Program-made: the position numbers and the translations under genes
Part shown: in pieces, positions 38,066-43,252 of the stretch
How positions within the stretch are numbered: the stretch's first letter is position 1
Layout of the letters: each line of letters opens with the position of its first letter
Notes under the pieces: model-generated
Seen by the model: the letters and a program-made list of their open reading frames with translations, nothing else
The model's database searches: none
Told to the model about the DNA's origin: nothing
Origin: Bradyrhizobium sp.
GTDB taxonomy: Bacteria > Pseudomonadota > Alphaproteobacteria > Rhizobiales > Xanthobacteraceae
Reading direction: 5' to 3'
NCBI RefSeq assembly: GCF_004799445.1
Contig: NZ_SSNA01000161.1
Location: 1-43,252 of the forward strand
Length of the DNA stretch: 43,252 nt

Positions 38066-40195
38066 ATGTCGAATTCCAAAGATGCGGTCCGCAAGATTCT
38101 CGATGCGGTCAAAGCGGATAAGCGCACCAGTCTGACGGCACCGGAAGGCAAGCTGGTTTGCGATGCCTATGGCATCCCGGTTCCCAAGGAGGGGGTCGCC
38201 AAGTCCGCCGCGGAGGCCGCGAAGATCGCGTCCGCGATGGGCTTCCCCGTGGTGATGAAGATCGTCTCGCCGGACATCCTGCACAAGACCGAAGCCGGCG
38301 GCGTCATGGTGGGTGTGAAGACCGCCGCCGACGTCGAGGCGAATTATGCGACCATTCTGGCCAATGCCAAGAAGTACAAGGCCGACGCCAAGATCGAAGG
38401 CATTCAGGTTCAGCAGATGCTGGCTGGCGGCACCGAGGTCATCGTCGGCTCTATCACCGACGGATCGTTCGGCAAGCTGGTGGCCTTCGGCCTCGGCGGC
38501 GTGCTGGTGGAGATCCTGAAGGACGTCACCTTCCGGCTCGCTCCCGCCACCAAGGACGACGCCTTGTCGATGCTCGACGGCATCCAGGCCCATGACATGC
38601 TCAAGGGCGTGCGCGGCGGCGACCCCGTCAGCCGCGAGGCGCTGGCCGACGTCATCGTCAAGGTGTCACAGCTCGTCAGCGACTTCCCCGAAATCGTCGA
38701 ACTCGATCTCAATCCGGTATTCGCCACCAAGAAGGACGCGATCGCCGCCGACGTGCGCATCGTCGTCGACTTCGACTACAAGCCGCGCCCGGCGCCGCGT
38801 CCGACCGAGGAAATCGTCACCGCGATGAACCGCATCATGCAGCCGAAGGCGGTCGCCGTGATCGGCGCCTCGGCCGAGGATGGCAAGATCGGCAACTCGG
38901 TGATGAAAAACCTGATCAATGGCGGCTACAAGGGCGACATCTATCCGATCCACCCTAAGGCCGCCGAGATCCTCGGCCACAAGGCCTACAAGAGCGTCAA
39001 GGATGTACCGGGTGTGATCGACACCGCGGTGTTCGCGATCCCGGCGAAGTTTGTCGCGGGCGCATTGATCGAATGCGGCGAGAAGAAAATTCCCGGCGCC
39101 GTTCTGATCCCGTCGGGCTTTGCTGAAGCCGGCGCGCCTGAATTGCAGGCCGAGATCGTCGAAATCGGCAAGAAGTACAACGTCCGCCTGATGGGGCCGA
39201 ATATCTACGGCTTCTATTATACACCGGCCAATCTCTGCGCCACGTTCTGCACCGCCTACGACGTCAAGGGCCACGCGGCGCTGTCGTCGCAGTCCGGCGG
39301 CATCGGCATGGCGATCATCGGCTTCTCGCGCTCGGCCAAGATGGGCGTCTCCGCGATCGTCGGCCTCGGCAACAAGTCGGATATCGACGAGGACGATCTG
39401 CTCGCCTTCTTCGAGCAGGATCCGAACACGACGATCATCGCGCAGCATTGCGAAGACCTGAAGGACGGCCGCGCCTTCGCCGAAGCCGCCAAGCGCGTCT
39501 CCAAGAAGAAGCCGGTGGTGGTGCTCAAGGCGGGCCGCACGTCGGCCGGCGCCAAGGCTGCTTCGTCGCACACCGGCGCGCTCGCCGGCAACGACAAGAT
39601 CTACGAGGACGTGCTCAAGCAGTCCGGCGTGATCCGCGCCCGCAGCTTGCGGCAACTGCTCGAATTCGCGCGCGGCATTCCGGTGCTGCCGACCCCGAAG
39701 GGCGAGAACGTGCTGATCATCACCGGCGCCGGCGGCTCCGGCGTGTTGCTGTCGGACTCGGTGGTCGACAACGGTATGTCGCTGATGGTGATGCCACCCG
39801 ACCTCGATGCGGCGTTCCGCAAGTTCATCCCGCCGTTCGGCGCCGCCGGCAATCCGGTCGACATCACCGGTGGCGAGCCGCCGATCACCTACGTCAACAC
39901 CGTCAAGCTCGGGCTGTCGGATGACCGCGTCCATTCGCTGATCCTCGGTTACTGGCACACCATCGTGACGCCGCCGATGGTGTTTGCCCGCAACATGGTC
40001 GAGGTGAAGAAGGAGATGGAGGCCAAGGGCTTCGTCAAGCCGATGGTCGCCTCGCTGGCCGGCGACATCGAGGTCGAGGAAGCCGCCGAGTATCTCTACC
40101 AGAACGGCATCCCGGCCTATGCCTATTCGACGGAATTGCCGGTCGAGGTTTTGGGCGCCAAATACAAATGGGCGCGCGGCGCAGGCCTTCTGTAA
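38066..40195 (+). CDS. ADP-forming acyl-CoA synthetase of the oxalate regulon
   Basis: This 709-residue protein joins acyl-CoA and a nucleoside diphosphate-forming cycle. Domains are in the permuted order: ATP-grasp first (about 10-235, VVMKIVSPDILHKTEAGGV, QVQQMLAGGTEVIVGS), then the CoA-binding Rossmann domain (KAVAVIGASAEDGKIGNSVM, from about 265), and succinyl-CoA-ligase-like domains. The phosphorylated His is His502 in SSHTGALAG. AAGGAGG precedes ATG 38066 by 6 bases. It is divergent from gntR with a shared operator pair. The family makes acyl-CoA from acid, CoA and ATP; the acid here is probably oxalate or formate, to prime or refill the Frc cycle (inference). No closely similar enzyme is assigned in Oxalobacter to my knowledge. 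Confidence 0.88.
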   Translation: MSNSKDAVRKILDAVKADKRTSLTAPEGKLVCDAYGIPVPKEGVAKSAAEAAKIASAMGFPVVMKIVSPDILHKTEAGGVMVGVKTAADVEANYATILANAKKYKADAKIEGIQVQQMLAGGTEVIVGSITDGSFGKLVAFGLGGVLVEILKDVTFRLAPATKDDALSMLDGIQAHDMLKGVRGGDPVSREALADVIVKVSQLVSDFPEIVELDLNPVFATKKDAIAADVRIVVDFDYKPRPAPRPTEEIVTAMNRIMQPKAVAVIGASAEDGKIGNSVMKNLINGGYKGDIYPIHPKAAEILGHKAYKSVKDVPGVIDTAVFAIPAKFVAGALIECGEKKIPGAVLIPSGFAEAGAPELQAEIVEIGKKYNVRLMGPNIYGFYYTPANLCATFCTAYDVKGHAALSSQSGGIGMAIIGFSRSAKMGVSAIVGLGNKSDIDEDDLLAFFEQDPNTTIIAQHCEDLKDGRAFAEAAKRVSKKKPVVVLKAGRTSAGAKAASSHTGALAGNDKIYEDVLKQSGVIRARSLRQLLEFARGIPVLPTPKGENVLIITGAGGSGVLLSDSVVDNGMSLMVMPPDLDAAFRKFIPPFGAAGNPVDITGGEPPITYVNTVKLGLSDDRVHSLILGYWHTIVTPPMVFARNMVEVKKEMEAKGFVKPMVASLAGDIEVEEAAEYLYQNGIPAYAYSTELPVEVLGAKYKWARGAGLL

Positions 40196-40244
40196 GAAGG
40201 TCCCTGCAAGAGGCCTGCTGTATCAATCAAACGCCAAAGTTAAA

Positions 40245-40272
40245 AAAGCCGTCCGGGTTCCCGGGCGGCTTT
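40245..40272 (+). terminator. Rho-independent terminator of the CoA ligase
   Basis: A 13-bp stem with one G-T pair (AAAGCCGTCCGGG at 40245-40257, CCCGGGCGGCTTT at 40260-40272) and a two-base loop is followed by TTTCTCTTG on the plus strand. It lies 50 bases after the stop codon. Confidence 0.8.
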
Positions 40273-40402
40273 CTCTTGTGCCGCACTTGTCGCGTTCGGG
40301 AACCTCGTCGTCGCCTTGCGGCTTCATGTTGGAACCAGATCCAACCCGGAACAACTCTTTGCCCAGGTGGTTGGGGCTGTCGTGAACTCATTGGAGGATA
40401 CG

Positions 40403-40792
40403 ATGAAGAGACAGCTTACGGTTTCGTTGATCGCAGTGTCGCTGCTGGCCTCAGGCGCTGCCTTTGCTCAATCCACCACCGCCACCGGTGCGGTGAGCGG
40501 CGCCAGGACCGGCGGCGAGGTCGCGGGTCCGGTCGGTGAGATTGTCGGTGGCACGGTGGGCGCCGCCGTCGGCGCAGCGGTGGAAATTCCGAACGCCGTG
40601 ATCACGTCGATCCAGGGCGAACGCGTTCCCTCGGTGACGGTGCAGGAGCGAGTCGTGGTAGGCGAGCCGTTGCCGCCGGCGGTCGAACTGCGGCCGGTCC
40701 CGCGATACACCGAATATCGCTACGCGGTCGTGAATGATCGGCGCGTGATCGTGGACCCGCGCACCCGCCGGGTGATCAGGATCATCGACTAG
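40403..40792 (+). CDS. Secreted DUF1236 protein with glycine-rich segment
   Basis: This 129-residue protein has a signal peptide (VSLIAVSLLASGAAFAQ), then a Gly/Ala-rich zipper-like segment (GEVAGPVGEIVGGTVGAAVG, about 41-60), then a C-terminal DUF1236 region (VTVQERVVVGEPLPPAV and YRYAVVNDRRVIVDPRTRRVI). DUF1236 proteins are common in rhizobia and have no known function; the location is the periplasm. GGAGGA precedes ATG 40403 by 4 bases. The frame is open to 40316 but that part is not supported. Confidence 0.85.
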   Translation: MKRQLTVSLIAVSLLASGAAFAQSTTATGAVSGARTGGEVAGPVGEIVGGTVGAAVGAAVEIPNAVITSIQGERVPSVTVQERVVVGEPLPPAVELRPVPRYTEYRYAVVNDRRVIVDPRTRRVIRIID

Positions 40793-40813
40793 CAAAGTCA
40801 GCATCTTCCATTG

Positions 40814-40838
40814 CCTCGCGGGACCCGGGCCCGCGAGG
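40814..40838. terminator. Hairpin between convergent DUF1236 and ThDP genes
   Basis: A 9-bp perfect stem (CCTCGCGGG at 40814-40822, CCCGCGAGG at 40830-40838) with a seven-base loop begins 22 bases after the DUF1236 stop. The plus side continues ATTCATTTTC, so it is a plausible terminator for that gene; it may also work from the other side. Confidence 0.6.
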
Positions 40839-40897
40839 ATTCATTTTCTGGAGTCATGGTATTTGCCGGGCGCGCGACTGCCGCAAACGACGTGGGA

Positions 40898-41512
40898 TCA
40901 CAACGCTTCGCGCACGCCAAGACCGAGCATGAAACGCTCCCTGATCTGCGCGGGATCCCTGCGGGTCGCGCCGGTCCCCGGCTTGTCGTCGATACGCACC
41001 CCGATCAGCGTCGGGCCGGGAGCGGTCAGGGACTGCTCGACCAGCCGTTCGAAATCCTCTTCGTTCGCCGCCCAGGCGCTATTGGTGAGACCGCAGCCGA
41101 TGGCGATCGCAACGATATCGGACACGGCGGCGGCCGGGGTCGGTTGTGCCCCGGTGATCTGGTAGATGCCGTTGTCCATCACGATCATGGTGAGGTTGTT
41201 CGGCTTGAGCGTCGCGATGGTCGACAGGCAGCCCAGTTGCATCAATAGCGAGCCGTCTCCCTCCAGCGCAAAGACGCGGCGTTTCGGCTGGGCCAATGCG
41301 ACGCCGAGTGCGATCGGGAAGGCGAGGCCCATGCTGCCCAGCATGTAGAAGTTCTGCGGGCGGTGGCCGGCGGCCCACAGATCGAAATTGGTGTTGCCGA
41401 TGCCGCCGATCACGGCTTCCTCGTTCTTCAGCTTCGCGACCAGCCTGGAGGTGAGATCGAACCGGTTCATCACCTTGGTGTTGCGGGCAGGGGCGCTCTC
41501 TGGCTTGTTCAT
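40898..41512 (-). CDS. Split ThDP decarboxylase, beta (pyrophosphate-binding) chain
   Basis: This 204-residue protein is the C-terminal half of a thiamine-diphosphate enzyme: MLGSMGLAFPIALGVALAQP and the ThDP motif from GDGSLLMQL to MDNGIYQITG. It belongs to the type of sulfopyruvate decarboxylase beta (ComE) and phosphonopyruvate decarboxylase, which act on 3-carbon 2-oxo acids with a sulfonate or phosphonate. Substrate is not known. It starts 10 bases after the alpha chain, so the two are one operon and would form one enzyme. Confidence 0.86.
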   Translation of the reverse strand: MNKPESAPARNTKVMNRFDLTSRLVAKLKNEEAVIGGIGNTNFDLWAAGHRPQNFYMLGSMGLAFPIALGVALAQPKRRVFALEGDGSLLMQLGCLSTIATLKPNNLTMIVMDNGIYQITGAQPTPAAAVSDIVAIAIGCGLTNSAWAANEEDFERLVEQSLTAPGPTLIGVRIDDKPGTGATRRDPAQIRERFMLGLGVREAL

Positions 41513-41522
41513 GCGATAGCTC

Positions 41523-42095
41523 TCACTTGTCGAACACTTTGCCGCCGGTCAACAGCGGCGACAGGATCAGCGCCACCGGCGCTTGCGTCGTGATGGCCTG
41601 CTTGATGGACCGATCGATGATGAACTCGAACTCGTCGAGCCGGGTCGCGGTATGGTGCTCCATCGCCAGCGAGTCGAGCACCGGCCGCATCGTGCGGCAG
41701 ACCAGCGACTGCCCGTAGTTGAATTCGCCGAGTGTTCCGCGCTCCGACACGAACATGATCAGCGGAATCTGGTAGGGGATCGCCAGCGAGGCCAGCACGT
41801 TGGCGAGCGTGGCGAAGCCGGATGTCTGCATCAGCACCGCGCCGCGCATGCCGCCCATCCACGCACCGGAAACGATACCGACCGCTTCCTCTTCGCGCGC
41901 GGTCGGGAAGCTGATGAAGTACGGGTCGGCGTGAATTTCCTTGATCAGCGTTGTCAGCACGCGGTCGGGGACGTAGGGCACCAGCCTGATGTCGTTGCGC
42001 TTGAGCGTTTGCAGCACCACCTGGTGCCAGGTCTTCGATTGAGACGTCTTCTCATTCAAGGATTGGGACGCCATTTGTCCCTCGGAAGCCGCCAT
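41523..42095 (-). CDS. Split ThDP decarboxylase, alpha (PYR) chain
   Basis: This 190-residue protein is the N-terminal half of a thiamine-diphosphate enzyme (PYR domain, ComD-like). VPYVPDRVLTTLIKEI and the activating-Glu region FPTAREEEAVGIVSGAWMGG are present, then GAVLMQTSGFATLANVLASL. AAGGGAG lies 6-7 bases before ATG 42095. The frame is open to 42134 without support. It is divergent from the Bug/TctC binding protein gene, which may supply the same substrate (inference). Confidence 0.86.
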   Translation of the reverse strand: MAASEGQMASQSLNEKTSQSKTWHQVVLQTLKRNDIRLVPYVPDRVLTTLIKEIHADPYFISFPTAREEEAVGIVSGAWMGGMRGAVLMQTSGFATLANVLASLAIPYQIPLIMFVSERGTLGEFNYGQSLVCRTMRPVLDSLAMEHHTATRLDEFEFIIDRSIKQAITTQAPVALILSPLLTGGKVFDK

Positions 42096-42288
42096 CGAAT
42101 TCTCCCTTAACTTCGCGAGGATCTTGGCTCGCAACGTGATCGCGACCGTCCCTTCGATGCGCCGAAACTTGACGCGATCGGCGGGATTGTCAACATGTCC
42201 CGATCGTTACGGTGATCTGCGCTGTACGGCGGTGCCATCGGCATGCAGGCGTGCGATAAAAAAGTAACAAAAATATCGGGAGGACGCC

Positions 42289-43252
42289 TTGAGCAGGTGG
42301 TTCTTGGGCAGCTTTGTGATGGCCTGCTCATCGTTGGGCCGGTTGTTTCTGACCGTCGCCGCAGCAGCGGCGATGTGCGGTGCAGGAGGCATCGCCTCGG
42401 CGCAGTCGCCGTTTCCGTCCAGGGCCGTGCATATTTTCGTGCCGTATTCGGCCGGCGGTGGGGTGGATATTCTCGCGCGCACCTTGGGTGATGTGGTCTC
42501 CCGGCAATGGGGCCAATCGGTCGTCGTGGAGAACCGGCCGGGAGCGGGCGGCGTTGTCGCCTCGCAGGCGCTGGTGACGTCGGCGCCCGACGGTTATACC
42601 CTCATCGTGGTGGCGAGCGGCCACGCCACCAATCCGTTTTTGTATCCCAAAATTCCCTACGACACTTTCAAGGACTTCACGCCGATTTCGCTGTTGGCGT
42701 CCTCCGCCAATATCCTGTTGGTGCGGGCCGATTCTCCGTTCAAGACGCTCGGCGATATGATTGCGCAGGCGCGGGCGAAGCCGGGAAGCCTGTCGTTCGG
42801 CCATGCGGGCAACGGAACATCGACGCATCTTGCCGGCGAGCTTCTGAAGAAACTCGCCGGGATCGATATTGACGCGATTTCGTACAAGGGCGGCGCGCCC
42901 GCGATCAATGATCTCCTGGGCGGACAGATTGCGATGTCGTTCAACAACGCGCCGGAAGCGACCGGACAATTGGAGGCCGGTACGCTGCGCGCGCTCGCCG
43001 TCACGACCGCATCGCGGACACCGTTTCTGCCCAATGTGCCTGCCATCAGCGAGACCGTGCCCGGTTACGATACGGAAGTCTGGTGGGGCCTGCTCGGACC
43101 CGCCGGCATGCCGCCCGAACTGCTCGCAAAACTCTCGCATGATTTCGTCGCGGCCCTTAATACCGAGCCGGTGAAGGAGCGCCTGTCAAAACTCGGCGCA
43201 TCGCCGATTGGCAGCTCGCCGCAGCAATTCGACGCCAGGATTCGGACCGACT
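42289..43252 (+). CDS. Bug/TctC-type solute-binding protein, cut at window end
   Basis: A coding frame beginning with TTG 42289 runs to the window edge without a stop, so the 3' end is missing. GGGAGGA at 42278-42284 lies 4-5 bases upstream. A signal peptide (LFLTVAAAAAMCGAGGIASAQ) leads into the Bug pattern VHIFVPYSAGGGVDILART, QSVVVENRPGAGG, LSFGHAGNGTSTHLAGELL, and YKGGAPAINDLLGGQIAMSF. Bug/TctC proteins are the periplasmic binding parts of tripartite tricarboxylate transporters and bind carboxylates or other small polar compounds. The TctA/TctB parts, if any, would be beyond the window. It is divergent from the split ThDP decarboxylase genes, 193 bases apart. Confidence 0.9.
   Translation, partial: MSRWFLGSFVMACSSLGRLFLTVAAAAAMCGAGGIASAQSPFPSRAVHIFVPYSAGGGVDILARTLGDVVSRQWGQSVVVENRPGAGGVVASQALVTSAPDGYTLIVVASGHATNPFLYPKIPYDTFKDFTPISLLASSANILLVRADSPFKTLGDMIAQARAKPGSLSFGHAGNGTSTHLAGELLKKLAGIDIDAISYKGGAPAINDLLGGQIAMSFNNAPEATGQLEAGTLRALAVTTASRTPFLPNVPAISETVPGYDTEVWWGLLGPAGMPPELLAKLSHDFVAALNTEPVKERLSKLGASPIGSSPQQFDARIRTD

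Noticed and set aside
38666..39958. 430-codon minus-strand frame inside the CoA ligase
   Set aside because: Antisense shadow; Arg/His/Asp-rich and no start signal.
42172..42200. TTGAC/GTCAA inverted pair upstream of the Bug gene as an operator
   Set aside because: Only 5 bases per arm; expected by chance in a gap of this size.

Overview
The window looks like chromosomal DNA of a free-living or rhizobial alphaproteobacterium of the Bradyrhizobium/Rhodopseudomonas group (Nitrobacteraceae). This rests on the high GC content, the fdsGBACD formate dehydrogenase operon, the oxalate catabolic genes, an FCD-type GntR regulator, and several families of intergenic repeats typical of these genomes. The last point comes from memory, not from a search. 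No rRNA, tRNA, CRISPR, transposase or phage gene was recognised.

Region 1 (about 577-13427) is an envelope and periplasm cluster. It holds two secreted sulfatases with different active-site signatures (CSPTR and CTAGR), two outer-membrane beta-barrel proteins of the SphA/MetA-pathway type, a secreted fusion of a HAD phosphatase with a 2H phosphoesterase domain (opposite strand), a HlyD-type membrane fusion protein, and a membrane-anchored octaheme cytochrome c with C-terminal TPRs. No formylglycine-generating enzyme lies in the window. The set suggests periplasmic hydrolysis of sulfate and phosphate esters, but the substrate is unknown. An MFS exporter follows, convergent with the cytochrome.

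Region 2 (about 14889-23995) is formate oxidation. It starts with a mosaic of non-coding repeats, an orphan ModA-like binding protein and a small PilZ protein. The minus-strand operon fdsG-fdsB-fdsA-fdhD(fdsC)-fdsD follows, encoding soluble NAD-dependent molybdenum formate dehydrogenase. A divergent LysR regulator sits at its head.

Region 3 (about 24041-31012) is housekeeping and accessory: a PAS-containing histidine kinase, a cation diffusion facilitator, an orphan amino-acid-type binding protein, a quinone-oxidoreductase-like MDR protein and a nitronate monooxygenase, with one more repeat island.

Region 4 (about 31321-40195) is an oxalate regulon: a CBS-domain protein, the oxalate/formate antiporter oxlT, an overlooked 45-residue small protein, frc, oxc, the GntR regulator, and a divergent ADP-forming acyl-CoA synthetase. 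Five near-identical 19-bp palindromes (consensus YTGGYAT-N5-ATGCCAR, with single deviations) lie before the five transcription units, and Rho-independent terminators separate several of them. I infer that the GntR protein binds these sites and runs them as one regulon. Oxalate enters through OxlT, is activated by Frc, and is decarboxylated by Oxc to formyl-CoA. Formate can then be oxidised by the Fds enzyme of region 2.

Region 5 (40403-43252) has a DUF1236 secreted protein, a split thiamine-diphosphate enzyme of the sulfopyruvate/phosphonopyruvate decarboxylase type, and a divergent tripartite-tricarboxylate (Bug/TctC) binding protein cut by the window end.
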